A stretch of DNA of 64,000 nucleotides from Steromphala cineraria (Eukaryota; Mollusca; Gastropoda; Trochida; Trochidae), in contig OU744732.1 of the NCBI GenBank assembly GCA_916613615.1, positions 49,994,227 through 50,058,226 on the forward strand. Direction: 5' to 3'. A model generated the notes under the pieces. That model did no database searches, had not been told where the DNA came from, and saw only the letters and a list, made by a program, of their open reading frames with translations. A program made the position numbers and the translations under genes. Below are positions 1-11,584 of the stretch, in pieces. Every line of letters begins with the position of its first letter. Position 1 is the stretch's first letter.

Positions 1-325
1 CAAGAAATAGGCCCTGCATCATGATTAAATCTGTGGGAAGCATATCTATACATCTATATAAGGCGATGACAAGAATGTTTAAAGGTTGTAACGTAATATT
101 TGTTTACAATACGATTAAGTTGAAGAGTAACATCATCATCATCATCATCATCATTATCATCAGCGACATGGTCATCAACAGCAGCAGCATCCCGATGACC
201 TTCCTTTTTTTATTTTCTCTATTTTCTAGTTTTTAACCATTACAACTTTCTTGATTTACAACATAATAATCATAATAACTGTGCTTTATCATTTTCTGTA
301 TTGAGCCATACTTTGTATGTTCCCT
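1..325. other. No gene seen; short CAT microsatellite
   Basis: The stretch is AT-rich with no ORF of coding character. A run of CAT/ATC triplets lies near 130-155. The short open frame across it is low-complexity (poly-Ile) and is not a gene. Confidence 0.5.
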
Positions 326-455
326 GTGTCGAGGTGAGGTTATATGGGGTTTATCGCCGCTTTCAAGGGGTCTTTCATTTATATAGCGCTATTGTGGCTA
401 AGTATTGCTGGGAAACCTGCGAGCATCGACTGGAACTAGCAGTGAAGCATTGCAC
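326..455 (+). repeat. SINE-like dispersed repeat, copy 1
   Basis: The motif order GAGGTGAGGT, GGGGTTTATCGCCGCTTTCAA, TTTCATTTATATAGCGC, TATTGCTGGGAAACCTGCGA recurs at 3258-3375 (plus) and, in reverse orientation, at 31130-31265 and 44404-44525. Four diverged copies of the same order show an interspersed repeat. I see no pol III promoter boxes, so the SINE label is tentative. Confidence 0.55.
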
Positions 456-1070
456 TCAAAACCTGACAGCATGTAGAACACTTCTCTAACGCAATAACCA
501 CTGCGCTATCCCGCCCCCTATATGTGACTTGTTATTATCAAGTGATTTCCGCTCAGCAACCAAAATAGGTAAAAACAGCCCAGATTATAAAGCTTATTTA
601 ATGCATAAACGTGACTGGATTTAGACGTTTTTAAAATGTTTCAAATAAAAACTTAGGAAAATTATTCATAAATATATTATATTTTAGATTTAGCAGTGTT
701 TAATGTTATGTTTCAAAAGATAGGTATACAAATATTGCACAATCCGTCACGCTTGCATGAGTATTTGTGACAAGGAATAGGATACATGACTTTTCAAGCG
801 TGCTGTATGACTATCCCAATTGAATGATCGCTAACATTAACATAACTCACGATCAATGGAACGATACGAGGTATGAGTCACTGCACTTTTGTTTAGCTCG
901 CTCTATCATTACATGTTTAGTCGTATAGTTATACACTCAGGGACATAACAAACGATACCATATAGAATACATGAAAGGTTTAGCTACGAGTGGTAGTTAA
1001 GGCTGAAATAGTTCATGTCCTCAAGAGCCAGCTGAACTAAGTTTTAAATTTCAAAGCTATATCTGTTAAC
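456..1070. other. Intergenic, nothing recognised
   Basis: AT-rich sequence without coding-like frames, repeats or RNA-like folds that I can recognise. Confidence 0.4.
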
Positions 1071-1072
1071 GC

Positions 1073-1500
1073 TTTTGAAAAACACGCCTTTCAAAAACCG
1101 GTGTTTTAAAATCTCCTTAACTAGACAAGATAGGATAGTGAAAATGGCCCTTTTGCTTGTACTAACGGACAAAAATATGTGTACATATTAATTTCTATCA
1201 AGGTTATTTACATTTATAATATCTTAAATTTATAAAATTTATACATTTCATTATTTTGAAAAACAGGCGTTTAAAATCTCCTTAACTAGACGAGATAGGA
1301 TAGTGAAAATGGCCCTTTTGGTTGTACTAACGGACAAAAATATGTGTACATATTAATTTCTATCAAGGTTATTTACATTTATAATATCTTAAATTTATAA
1401 AATTTATACATTTCATAATTTTGAAAAACAGGCGTTTAAAATCTCCTTAACTAGACGAGATGGGATAGTGAAAATGGCCCTATTTATTTTTTGTTTTTCA
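1073..1500. repeat. 165-bp tandem repeat, about 2.5 copies
   Basis: AAAATCTCCTTAACTAGAC starts at 1108, 1273 and 1438, giving a period of 165 bp. The first two units are nearly identical through GTGTACATATTAATTTC and TTATACATTTCAT. The third decays after about 1480. No protein is encoded. Confidence 0.85.
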
Positions 1501-1954
1501 AACCAACTTGCAGACAAAATACATGAACAAATAAATTTCTATCAAGGTTATATATATTGATAACATCTTTAATGTATCAAATTGATAAATTTCATGATTT
1601 TTCTATTTCAATTTCAAAGATTATGACCAAAACAAAAACCAAATTGAAAAAGCTTTTTTGCGTGCCCTCGTGTATTTGAACTGTCATACAATTATAAGTA
1701 TCATACTGTGATGTCTGATATTGAGAGTACATCTTCACTTATCCTATCACAAGGGTTTGTTTTACATTTCAGGATTCTATGTTGTACTCTTTTGAAAAGT
1801 TGGTATCGCTTCTTTTGCCCCTGAGTATATACCATGAATACAACAGGAATAAATGTCAACATATGACCTATAAATAATGAAGTACAGTCTAGTTTTACGT
1901 GAGCAGTTGAAGTCATACCTCAGTTTAAATTAATAGAAAACTCTGTCTCGAACG
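1501..1954. other. Intergenic, nothing recognised
   Basis: AT-rich; a short minus-strand open frame near 1701-1916 has no recognisable homology and no gene context. Confidence 0.35.
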
Positions 1955-1958
1955 TTAA

Positions 1959-2258
1959 AGGAACGCAGTACGGATCTTTTTAGGAATTTTAAATGATTTC
2001 ACGAAAACGAAAAGATACATTACCTGTTCGAAGACAATGTTTTAATCAAAGGATTAAGTTCTAAACAACGGTATCATGTTCATATATGTATATTCCCCAC
2101 GTCCTTTTACTTGATACTTCATAATTACTTCTCTGACTATAGATTATAGGTTTGAGTAGTGGGAGATATGACCATAAAATTATGAAGACAATACATGTGA
2201 TCAAAACTAATAGTAATTGGGGAAAAGGTATATTTTAAAAATATATGATAGTGTCCCT
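1959..2258. mobile_element. Probable TTAA-flanked MITE, diverged
   Basis: The element is bounded by TTAA at 1955-1958 and 2259-2262. Its ends read AGGAACGC and, in reverse complement, AGGGACAC. Its inside, CTTCTCTGACTATAGATTATAGGTTTG, resembles the motif TTCTCTGACTATGGATGATTGGTTTG of the element at 17083-17976, so it is probably a shortened relative. The TTAA target is the preference of piggyBac-type transposases. There is no coding capacity. Confidence 0.45.
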
Positions 2259-2262
2259 TTAA

Positions 2263-2985
2263 ATGTGTAAAATTTTAAAATTAAAAACGGTTTGTGAACT
2301 ATTCAGACGATCGATTTACAAAACAGACAAAATTTATCTTTTAGAATCATCTTAATAATATCGAAATAAAAACAAACCCATAGTGTTAATAAAGGTTATA
2401 CAATTGCCATCAACAGGTGTGTTTTCTATGACCTTTTCTAAACTGCGTGCTATTATATATGAATGACTATGCCGGAAAGTGTTTGCTTTCTCATATTACT
2501 TGAGGCTTCTTGAAGCAAACACTCCTAGCTTTGTCTGACAGCGTCTTATTCTCTTATAGCTATGAACTGCATCTATAAACATTCAGGTTAGGTATATTTG
2601 AGTTTGTCCCTGCTATTCAAAATTATGCACCGTGTCTGAATATTCATGGTATAATATATGTATAAGGTTTTTTAAAATAAAGAGATTATGTTTTGAGAAT
2701 CTTATATGATAAAAGCTGCACAGAGAAACCTTTTTAGAATATCTTTCTTCAATTAGCCATTTCTGGTAAATACAATATTTCAAATAGGGCAACGATACTT
2801 TTTCCATACATGTACAACATTGGGTATTCACTGTCAAATAATTTGCAATCTCAACCAAAATGTACATCGATCCCACTTATATATCGGTCAATCCGAATAT
2901 GTATTTTGAAAGAGGATAGTTGAAATGAAACACACTTATCCAACGAAATAGACATGCGTTGAGTCGTTTAGGTGTCAAAAGTGCA
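2263..2985. other. Intergenic, nothing recognised
   Basis: AT-rich, without recognisable coding, RNA or repeat content. Confidence 0.35.
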
Positions 2986-2989
2986 AGGT

Positions 2990-4075
2990 AGGTTGGGAGG
3001 TAGTTTGGTTGGTTAGTTAGTAGGTTGGTAGGCTAGTAGGTAGGTAGGTAGGTAGGTAGGTTGGGAGGTTTGGAGGTAGGGAGGTAGGTGGATTGGTAGA
3101 TAAGGGGTAGGTAGCTAGCTAGCTAGGTAAGTTAGGTTGGTAGGTAAGCAGGTTGGTAGATTGGAAGTAACTAGGTATCTAGGTATACTAGGTAGGTAGG
3201 TAGCTAGGTAGATTAATCGATAGGAAGGTTGGAAGGTTTGGAGGTAGCTAGGTAGGTTTGGAGGTGAGGTGAATTGGGGTTTAGCGCCGCTTTTTAATAG
3301 TATTTCACTTATATCGCGGCTGCTAGTATTATTGCAGGGAGAAAGCCTGCAACACCAATGTGGCTATGCATGGTTGCTAGTTAGCTAGGTAGGTTGGGAG
3401 GAAGCTAGGTGGGTTCAGAGGGAGGAAGCTAGGTTGGTCGGTTGGTAGAAAGGTATCTAGCTAGGTTGGTAGCTAGATATATTGGTAGGTGGGTAGATTG
3501 GTAGGTAGGTAGATTGGTAGGTTGGCAGGTAGCTAGGTTGATAGAAAGGAGGGTATCTAGCTAGGTTGGTCGGTAGGAAGGTTGATAAGGTGGTAGCTAG
3601 GTATATTGGTAGGTATGTAGATTGGTAGGTTGGTAGGTAGCTAGGTAGATACATGTAGGAAGGAAGGTATCTACCTAGGTTGGTCGGTAGGTTGGTTGGT
3701 AGGTTGGTAGCTAGGTTGGTCGGTAGGTAGGTAGGTATATTGGTAGGTAGGTAGGTTGGTAGGTAGGTATATTGGTAGGTAGGTAGATTGGTAGATTGGG
3801 AGGTAGTAGGTTGGTAGGTTGGGAGGTAGGTATATTGGTAGGTAGGTAGATTGGTAGATTGGGAGGTAGTAGGTTGGTAGGTTGGGAGGTAGGTATATTG
3901 GTAGGTAGGTAGATTGGTAGATTGGGAGGTAGTAGGTTGGTAGGTTGGGAGGTAGGTATATTGGTAGGTAGGTAGATTGGTAGGTTGGGAGGTAGAAAGG
4001 AAGGAAGGTATCTAGCTAGGATGTAGGCAGGTAGGTAGGTATGAAGGTAGGTAGGTTGGTGGGAAGGTAGGAAGG
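2990..4075. repeat. GGTA/GGTT-type satellite tract
   Basis: About 1.1 kb is built almost entirely from GGTAGGTA, GGTTGGTA and GCTAGCTAG 4-bp steps. In 3770-3990 a higher-order unit of about 64 bp (TATATTGGTAGGTAGGTAG then GGGAGGTAGTAGG) repeats at least three times. A SINE-like repeat interrupts it at 3258-3375. The Pro/Tyr/Leu/Thr-rich minus-strand open frames here are by-products of the tetranucleotide period. Confidence 0.95.
3258..3375 (+). repeat. SINE-like dispersed repeat, copy 2
   Basis: GGAGGTGAGGTGAATTGGGG then TTTAGCGCCGC and TTGCAGGGAGAAAGCCTGCAA matches the copies at 326, 31130 and 44404. It sits inside the GGTA satellite, so the satellite existed on both sides of the insertion or grew around it. 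Confidence 0.6.
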
Positions 4076-4084
4076 TCTTTATCA

Positions 4085-4675
4085 AAAGGTCTCAACCATT
4101 GGTGTCTATTAGAGGCAGGCTTTCATTAAAGGCAGGCGTCTATTTCGTTAAAAATCAGATCTTACAGATTTTTTTTGTAAATATAAAGATATAACAGTGA
4201 ACAGAAGCGTTTTTAGAAATTATACTGGCTTTACCCGGCGTTTATTTGACTTATAGGTTTGACTAGTATCAAATAGGCCTTCGAATCTCTTCTAAACTAG
4301 TCATTGTGTCACGGGTAGGCCTATACTATGTTGCCTAATTTATGGAAGTATTAATGTTTTCTGTGTGATAAGGTGTGTATGTATATAAGTTTAGCCAATG
4401 TTTAAAGTAGTTTAGTCACGTGGCATGATAACTATTAAGAACCCTTATATCCATATATACGTATATGTGTACTATGAAATTGTCTGAAACAATATGTAAA
4501 AACCTCAATGTAAACATAACGCCTTCAAACTTCTTCTATTCCAGTCATTGTGTAACTACTTACTAGTTTGCCCTATTTATGGCAGCGTTGATGTGTTGTG
4601 ATATGGTATCACGAGTTACCTCCCCTCTTAACCAGCTGTAGGCCTATGTGTATGTGAATGTGAATGTTAAGCCAG
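4085..4675. other. Intergenic, nothing recognised
   Basis: No coding-like frame or clear repeat is visible. Two weakly similar segments near 4260-4350 and 4520-4590 (each with CTTCT then CCAGTCATTGTG or CTAGTCATTGTG) suggest an old local duplication. Confidence 0.3.
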
Positions 4676-5003
4676 TACCGTATTTCCTCGAATAGACGCC
4701 GGGACTAGAATACACGCTGTGTCTCGAAACCCCCCGGGAGTTTGGCTGTTTGAAGTAAATACACGCCGGGTCTCGATTAGACGCCGGGTCTCGAATACAC
4801 GCCGGGTGATAAGTTGATTAATTAATGCTCACGTAGTTAAATGCAAATAAAGTATTATCCAATATATGTAACGTGGAAAAATTTCCTAGAAAAAAATAAA
4901 TAGACGCAGGCCTCGAATAGACGCCGGGTCTCGAATACACGCCGGGGGTTAAGGGGGTCTGAGAAAAGAGACGCCGGGGGCGTCTATTCGAGGAAATACG
5001 GTA
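4676..5003. mobile_element. TA-flanked MITE with CCGTATTTCCTCGAATA ends
   Basis: The left end reads TACCGTATTTCCTCGAATAG and the right end is its reverse complement (CTATTCGAGGAAATACGGTA), at least 24 bp perfectly matched. The outer TA fits a TA target duplication. Inside, short units of the type GGGTCTCGAATACACGCC repeat several times near both ends. No ORF is present, so it is non-autonomous. A second member with the same ends is at 29292-29696. Confidence 0.85.
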
Positions 5004-5830
5004 TATTAAATTGGTTACTTATGTGACATGATAACTGTTTAGCGCCCTTATAACAATCATAAACCGCCAGGTAAAGAAGTACACACCACGGTCTCTTTAA
5101 ATTTACTTCATATGATGCATTAACAATAACACATATTTGCAGTAGTTTGAATATAAAATGGCGTCTGGTCAATATTTTGTTAAAATATCTTTGTTTAATG
5201 AAGACAGGGATAAGAACTGAATTCACACTATAATGAGACTTCATGACACCTATGCTTACAGGCCAGACGAGTTAAAATGGTCAATGACAAAGGTTCCAAA
5301 CTTAGTAATTGTAAGATGAAACGTTTATCACAGCATACTTGAAGATGCAAAATAATGATTAATAACATATACCAACATTGATCTGATCAGACTTGTGATT
5401 TGCTGTGTCCCCGATAAAGACATTTGCCATTTTTTATCGTATCCTCTTATTTATAGTGCAGTTATAGAGACACAAAGTTTGTAAAAAAAAACATCGCTTA
5501 AAGACCAACAACAAAAATATAAGAACATATAAAACAGATTTAAAAAGAATGAAAGACAAAGCAATTGTACATGTATAAATCTTATCAATAATAACAATGT
5601 CAACAAGCATTAACACATACCATCAATAACAATGTTATCGTTATCAGACTTTCGTTAACCTTTAAAAGGATTTTGAGTTTACGATACAAATTCTCTGATA
5701 AACTAGATATACAATACATTAAATTAAGTTGAGAGCCAATTATAAGGCGCTTAAATTTGAAGGCTAGTTATTTTACGATACAAGTTAACAAAATAAACGA
5801 TATGTATTCTAGATATTCCCTCATAAAAGG
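5004..5830. other. Intergenic, nothing recognised
   Basis: AT-rich; the short minus-strand open frames lack any recognisable domain. Confidence 0.35.
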
Positions 5831-5839
5831 AACTTGCTC

Positions 5840-6335
5840 GCCAACATCCATTCATTCATAGCACAGATCTGGGATATTTTACATTAGCTTTTCCTTTTCA
5901 TGCAGCCCAAAATACTTCCATTTTTTTATCAAAGCAGAAAATGGCGTCAACAAACAACATGTTTAATATCCCAAGAGATGAAAGAAAGTGTAAACTATGT
6001 AACTACATAACCATCGCAGATGAATATCCTTACATTTTTCATTGATAAGCGCTAAACAATTTAAGGAATCAATATAACCTAGCTCTCTTACGAAATTTTC
6101 AAATATATCGAACTTCAGAAAAATTATATCTACAAATAAATCTCAAGACTATTTATCAAAATTTATCAAACGTCTTTCATCTCTTGTGAGAATGGAATAA
6201 GTGCATTTTAAACTTTGTGAGTCTATCTTCTATCTTGAATCATATATCTATTTATTTATATGTATTACATTTTGTGAATATGCTCTTGTACCACCAAGGT
6301 GGTTTTATGAGAATAAAGAATTGAATTGAATTATA
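5840..6335 (+). pseudogene. 3' remnant of a non-LTR retrotransposon (LINE)
   Basis: Near 5963-6043 the plus strand reads FNIPRDERKCKLCNYITIAD, then EYPYIFH before a stop. This is the C-terminal Cys-x-x-Cys...His segment seen after the reverse transcriptase of many jockey/CR1/RTE-type LINE ORFs (IPR-ER-C--C----IEDE-HF-F-C). Degenerate coding-like sequence follows (LSKFIKRLSSLV). The copy ends in AATAAAGAATTGAATTGAAT, a typical LINE tail with a short repeated GAATT motif. The body of the RT is missing, so this is a 5'-truncated dead copy. The family name within LINEs is not determined. Confidence 0.65.
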
Positions 6336-6339
6336 AGAA

Positions 6340-7305
6340 AACAAGAAACCAACAAATAATAAGCGTTTACCGTTTATAGTTTCCCAAATAAAGACTTACA
6401 ACATAATTGCATTCTAATTCTTGACAATGAAAAAATTAAATGTTCCTCACTATAAGTTCTAAATGTTCAACTTGGCAATAATCAGTCCTATGACACGTAT
6501 GTAAGATGTTATTATGGACATTATGTACTACAATACTATAAAGGGTTAAGGATTAATATAATCCCACCATTCAAATATGATTTATATTTCCGTGATTATT
6601 ATTTTTGGTTTTGCGATATGCATATATTGAATGAGATGAGGCAACATGAGGTTATATACCGAAACATCGTTACAGAAAGGTTGTTCATCCATAGAATTTC
6701 TCTTTTCTTCTTCTACTTCAACTTCAAAATGCCACTCAAACAGCCTATTACCATAAATGTGGTTCTTATAACATACATAAGTTTAAGAGTCAATTTGGAA
6801 GCCTTCTAAAGAGAGAGAGTTGCATTTAATCCGTTTTAACTACGATCTCGGTAAAAAAAAAAAAATACGAAAACAAAAAGAGGAATGATAGCCGAGCACG
6901 AAACCCTTCTCGGCTACTGCATTTACTGTATTTAATTGAGCTGCTGTGGGTTTTTTTTATCAGTTTCTGAATACAGTCCAAAAAAAATTCATTTTAAAGT
7001 CAATGCTGTTAGTATTATTAAAAGGCATCCTGTCTCAGGGTAGGAGCGTAACGTTCGTACCCTGAGATATGATGATTAAAAGGTTGTACTCATTTACACT
7101 TTACAGATGCGTCAATTATATAGTAAAACATATTGGTCATAGCTGAGACTTGAGATATCCTATATTGTTTTGTAACAAGGAATTCCTAACAAAAATGTCA
7201 AATATATCAGTTGCGTAAGGCATCTAAATATCTTAACGAATACATTATCCATTAAAAACCGTGCAATGTATCTTTCACAAAGCGCAAGCAGGATCTCGCA
7301 AACAT
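6340..7305. other. Intergenic; short hairpin at 7033-7069
   Basis: No gene is seen. TCTCAGGGTA...TACCCTGAGA near 7035-7068 forms a short imperfect hairpin around GCGTAACGTTCG. Its role is unknown. Confidence 0.4.
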
Positions 7306-7493
7306 CAGTCTGATTAAAATCGGCCTAGTTCCGAGGAATAAAATATTCAAAATATTAATTGCACGGAGATGCGGAATCCCGTACACTAGGTCTCAGTGGA
7401 GAAGATACCTATCGAAATAACATGTTTGATTCCCATAGAGTTAATGATTTTAAAGTTTTATTTCTCGGAACTAGGCAGATTTTAATCAGACTG
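7306..7493. mobile_element. 188-bp TIR MITE
   Basis: CAGTCTGATTAAAATCGGCC at the left end mirrors the right end ending in TTTTAATCAGACTG. The inverted repeat runs about 38 bp, including CCGAGGAATAAAAT / ATTTTATTTCTCGG. One end of the same family recurs in INTS11 intron 13 near 48400-48435. There is no coding capacity and I find no clear target duplication. It lies just downstream of the transporter gene and supplies a minus-strand AATAAA at 7458-7463. Confidence 0.75.
7458..7463 (-). terminator. Candidate polyadenylation signal for the SLC46-like gene
   Basis: The minus strand carries AATAAA about 135 nt past the transporter stop codon, within the MITE at 7306-7493. The position fits a short 3' UTR. 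Use is inferred, not shown. Confidence 0.3.
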
Positions 7494-7595
7494 TGGCAAC
7501 ATTACATTAAAAACAATAACGTAGTCGTTTGCTATCATTGCAAAATTTCAGCATGCAGGCTGATTTGAATTTGGGTCCCATAAGATAAAATTATG

Positions 7596-9080
7596 TTAGG
7601 TAGACACATGTAAACTTGTACTGTTGTAGGCTTGACTGCTTGACGTGATCACAACATCCTCTTCCTTTGAAATGTGAATCGTGTAGACGTTTTTATATCT
7701 CGGTGAAATTTTAATCCAGATTATCACTAGAATTGCCGCCACTGCACTAAACCCCGCCATTAGAAAAAATACCGCTCCTTTCTGGACTTCAACAGTGGCG
7801 GAATATACAGAGTTGTAGATCACTTGACAAATAAGGTTCATCACCGTCTCCACGAACCCGATGCCCGCAAACATGGCGCCCTGATCATCCGGTGACGTCA
7901 TACGGGACATGGCGCCCCGAACTATAGGAACTGTGGTTGTACTCACTATTCCAACCACCGGAACCAGAAATAGCATGAGACCGGACGACGCTAAACCTTC
8001 GAATACGCAAGAGATGAATGTGTCTAATGCTCCAATCAAGGCGAGAGTTTCGTCTCGAATACTACGCTGGAAGACTTTAATTGTTACGAGTCCGCCTATG
8101 TTTGATAAACCAACTCTCAGGGCACCGAAATATCCGATCTGGATGGAATCAAAGCAGAATGGCTGTCCGAGTCCGTAGAGCGTTTCTATTTGTATTCTCC
8201 CAAGTACAGTTAGAACCGCGAACAGAAATGTCGCCATTGATAATATATACAGAGTTCGCTTGTCATGATCCTTGCTCTTTTGAACATAAAATCCAAAAAC
8301 GTTTTTAAAATGGGTGACGAATGACCAAGGATTCCTCTTGAAGCGTTGTCTTGTTTCAGGTAAAACAACGACAAGAAGCAGGGCTACTACAAGAATGGCG
8401 GTCATGGTCACCTGCAGATACAGGTATCCAATTGCTGGGATGAGGAAGCCGGTTAGCAACATGCCTGCACAGGCGGACATAGCGAGCAGCACTTCAACAG
8501 CAGTCGTCGCTAGGATCCTGCCCCGCCCACTTGACGTAATGTCCGCAGTGTACGCAAAACTCGCCGCCAGATACGCACATCCCGAGCCTCCGAAACCTTC
8601 AATTGCGTAAGCAATGTAAAAGTATTTGATGTCGAGTTTGTAGTACATAATGAATACACACATTGCATTTTTGACCAGAAATCCTAATGCCGGAAGGAAG
8701 AAGAGAATCTTCCGACCGAAGTAGTCGGAGAGAGACCCAAGAAGAATGTTAACGAAAACCGCCGGGACGTTGTTGGTTATTGCGAGGAGTAACAGGAAGT
8801 GGGAAGTTTCCTCCTGCGCACGCGTCAAAGGGTCGTCGTCACTGACGGTGCTATTAGCCGCGCACGATGAAGCGCCCTCTTTCGTCGTATTGTTGGTGTA
8901 GCCGAGGAGTGTAGCATGTACGTACTGACTGACAATAGGGCTGGCTGCCACAGTGGTTAGAAAAACTAGGAACGTTATCACGCTGCTGGTGATTGCGCAA
9001 CGAAGGAAGGGAACTTGTTTAGTAGCAGCTTCCGGTTTGACTTTTCCATTCAGCAATGGCGAGGATTCTTCGGTCGACAT
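7596..9080 (-). CDS. SLC46-like major facilitator transporter (PCFT/HCP1-related)
   Basis: A 494-residue membrane transporter in one uninterrupted exon. The N-terminus is cytosolic and polar (1-28), followed by a first membrane helix at about 29-50. A luminal or extracellular loop at 55-92 has N-glycosylation sequons at N63, N64 and N76. The MFS motif A, GSLSDYFGRK, is at 115-124 between helices 2 and 3. A long hydrophilic loop at about 243-275 splits two six-helix halves. SPDDQGAMFAGIGFVET (396-412) matches the SLC46 pattern in the C-terminal half. The length fits SLC46 proteins (about 450-500 residues). Members move folates, folate-like drugs or small immunostimulatory molecules with protons; which substrate applies here cannot be read from the sequence. 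The start at 9080 gives a full first helix and a usual acidic N-tail. Human SLC46 genes have introns, so the single exon suggests intron loss or retroposition. Confidence 0.88.
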   Translation of the reverse strand: MSTEESSPLLNGKVKPEAATKQVPFLRCAITSSVITFLVFLTTVAASPIVSQYVHATLLGYTNNTTKEGASSCAANSTVSDDDPLTRAQEETSHFLLLLAITNNVPAVFVNILLGSLSDYFGRKILFFLPALGFLVKNAMCVFIMYYKLDIKYFYIAYAIEGFGGSGCAYLAASFAYTADITSSGRGRILATTAVEVLLAMSACAGMLLTGFLIPAIGYLYLQVTMTAILVVALLLVVVLPETRQRFKRNPWSFVTHFKNVFGFYVQKSKDHDKRTLYILSMATFLFAVLTVLGRIQIETLYGLGQPFCFDSIQIGYFGALRVGLSNIGGLVTIKVFQRSIRDETLALIGALDTFISCVFEGLASSGLMLFLVPVVGIVSTTTVPIVRGAMSRMTSPDDQGAMFAGIGFVETVMNLICQVIYNSVYSATVEVQKGAVFFLMAGFSAVAAILVIIWIKISPRYKNVYTIHISKEEDVVITSSSQAYNSTSLHVST

Positions 9081-10640
9081 TTTGGATTGTTGCTAACAAC
9101 TTGATTATTCCATCGTACTTGAGCTTCGAATGTGGATGAAATAGTTACAGCTGACACATTCGGAATTGGGCATCTGTTACTGAAAATAGAGAACATATAT
9201 AATTATGTTATTCTCTTTAAATTTGATTATATTTTATACTTTCATGGGAGTTGAAATGACAGATTTCGCTTAAAAATAAATTTATATTTGACAGCAGCTT
9301 GTCCCCATAATGAATCTATCAAAGAGAGTTATATAATTTATTCTAAGCCTACAGCTGTATCATATATCTAATTTATTTGCCATTACAATTCTACGCAGAA
9401 GAGCACTTGTATTGCAAAAGCATATAATGATGTTAATCAACACACGCCCATGAGTGAAAATTATACATGAATTTCACTTTCATTTATTTCAAAGCCTCAA
9501 GTACTTAGCTACGAGTGTCCTAAGTAGTAAACAATAAAATTCCTTGTCCGAAAATGATAAAGATGTAAAAATAACGTTCAATCAACAGATTTGGATTTGG
9601 AAGACACGTTGAAATAGCCCTCGACCTTACCATTACGATCAATAATGTAAACCGTCAAATCCTCCCTTTGAGATCAGATAAAGGGCTCGTATTTGAACAG
9701 CGGTTTAACATAGGATTTGATGACATGAGTTTCCTCTGTGAGAACATCTAGAGTACATGATCTGAGATGTTGTTACCAATTAAATAATATTCTATTTTCC
9801 GTTGGTCAATATTTTGCAATAGCTTTCAATTCATTTGATTTGATAAAACGTGGAAGGATTCAGAACCTTGACTTGACAGGTAAATATTCGGTTATCTCCC
9901 TCCTCCGAGGTAGCTGAAGTGATTAAATACCGATCAAACCTCTGATCCAGAACGAGCCCTTTTCGGGCTTTAAATATGTTCCTCTAGCGGCAAATCTTTT
10001 ACAATTATAAACTATCTGAAAATCGCAACCAATGAAAACACATGTAACTATGGCTTCTTATCACTAAAAACCGTCAAGAAACAAATAAGAAACTGAATAG
10101 TCGACAGTTTTCCCTAAGCATAAGGGAATGGCTGAGGTTTTTTGGCAAGGTTACCTTTAAAGCCCCCTCGTCATACTTGCATGCGTGATGAAATTTAGCT
10201 ATAGAGAAAAGATGTCTCGGTAGAAAAATATTTCGTCGAAAGTTTGCTATCATATTTACATGTTTTAATCATCAATAAAATACATAATTCGACGTTCAAG
10301 GTACAGTACCCTCTGCAAATGTGTCATAGCATTTAACGAACCCGCTATCGATGACATCATCATTATGTGTGTAGGATAAGTTACCGCAATTGAGTCCGAT
10401 GGGTATCAACTTGGCAGACAACGAGTAACGGATTCGGAGAGAAAGAAGAAAACCTATAAACGTGCGCGACAAGGATGACTTTCAGGCCTACATTAAGGAA
10501 ACGCAATGGTCTTTGAATGTGAATCGTCCAGTCAGGCATCTCTCTTTCTTGCCCGATAAATACTCGTATTGTAACAGAGGTTAGGTAATCAGGATTGAAT
10601 AATTTCACTGCCTCCGTGGGCAGAGAATGACATTTGCTAA
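9081..10640. other. 5' flank of the SLC46-like gene; nothing else recognised
   Basis: This flank should contain the promoter of the minus-strand transporter. I see no convincing TATA box at a sensible spacing and no other gene. Sequence is AT-rich, with no clear repeat. Confidence 0.35.
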
Positions 10641-10654
10641 ACGTTCAGAAAGAA

Positions 10655-10800
10655 CCCTCCGGAGCATACGTCTTAAGCGATGAACAACGTGTACAGGCTG
10701 TGGAAGGGTTAATATCTTTCGAAAAGTATACTCCGGAGCATACATGTACGTGTACAGGTTGTGGAAGGGTTAACGTCTTTCAAAAAAATCCTCGGGAACA
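10655..10800. repeat. Local duplication, two diverged copies of about 70 bp
   Basis: CTCCGGAGCATAC, GTGTACAGG-TGTGGAAGGG and GTCTTTC-AAAA occur twice in the same order (from about 10657 and from about 10731). The short plus-strand open frame across them shows no known domain. Confidence 0.55.
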
Positions 10801-10804
10801 TAAA

Positions 10805-11580
10805 TCCTCAGCTTTATACATCTTTCACCTACACGGCGCTTAATAAGAACACAGCACCTGATGGCCATGCATCGTAAATCAAGTTAAAACAAGTTATGTA
10901 CATTTATTTTGTATAATAGCCATTTCACCTCAGGCATGATATTTTTATGCAACTGAGCATAAAATAAAGCACTTTGTTCAAGTTTATTTAAACCGAGGGA
11001 ACGAAGTAAGGAGTCGCGAACTCTTTTTACGATATTGAAATGATTATCCAATATCCATAATGAATTCAGAATACGAAACATAATTTAGACGTGAATTCTG
11101 TGTTGAATGTGTTAAAGGAACCACATTGCGCCATTGTTGAGTAATAACCGACAACGAAAACTGGTGTATTTCAATAACAGCCTTATAGCTATTAGGATAT
11201 CTAAACTATGTATAATTTATTGTAAATCAATGTTCATGCATGGATAGTGAAAGCGTGTAATAATATCGGTGGTTGTATATACACGTTTTATATATATTTA
11301 CTGTATATGTCATGTTAAATATATGTAAATTACATTTGATATACGCTACACTTGTATAATATATCACAATGTGTTGACATCCGAGGGAAGTATGTATAAA
11401 AACGCGCGTTAATCCCACGCATAACAATGTATCATAAACAATGCACATATAACATGGAAATGTCCTACTTTGCGTATTGTGAATCTGCATATTATTCAAA
11501 TGTTAATTGACACATTGCATGCAGTGAATAAAGAAAGAAGCAACAGCTTATAAACAGATAGACATTTCCAAGCTGGCCTC
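10805..11580. other. Intergenic, nothing recognised
   Basis: AT-rich, without recognisable coding or repeat structure. Confidence 0.35.
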
Positions 11581-11584
11581 TCTC

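Noticed and set aside
3457..4085. Pro/Tyr/Leu/Thr-rich open frames, minus strand
   Set aside because: They are translations of the GGTA-type satellite, with no start context, domain or conservation argument.
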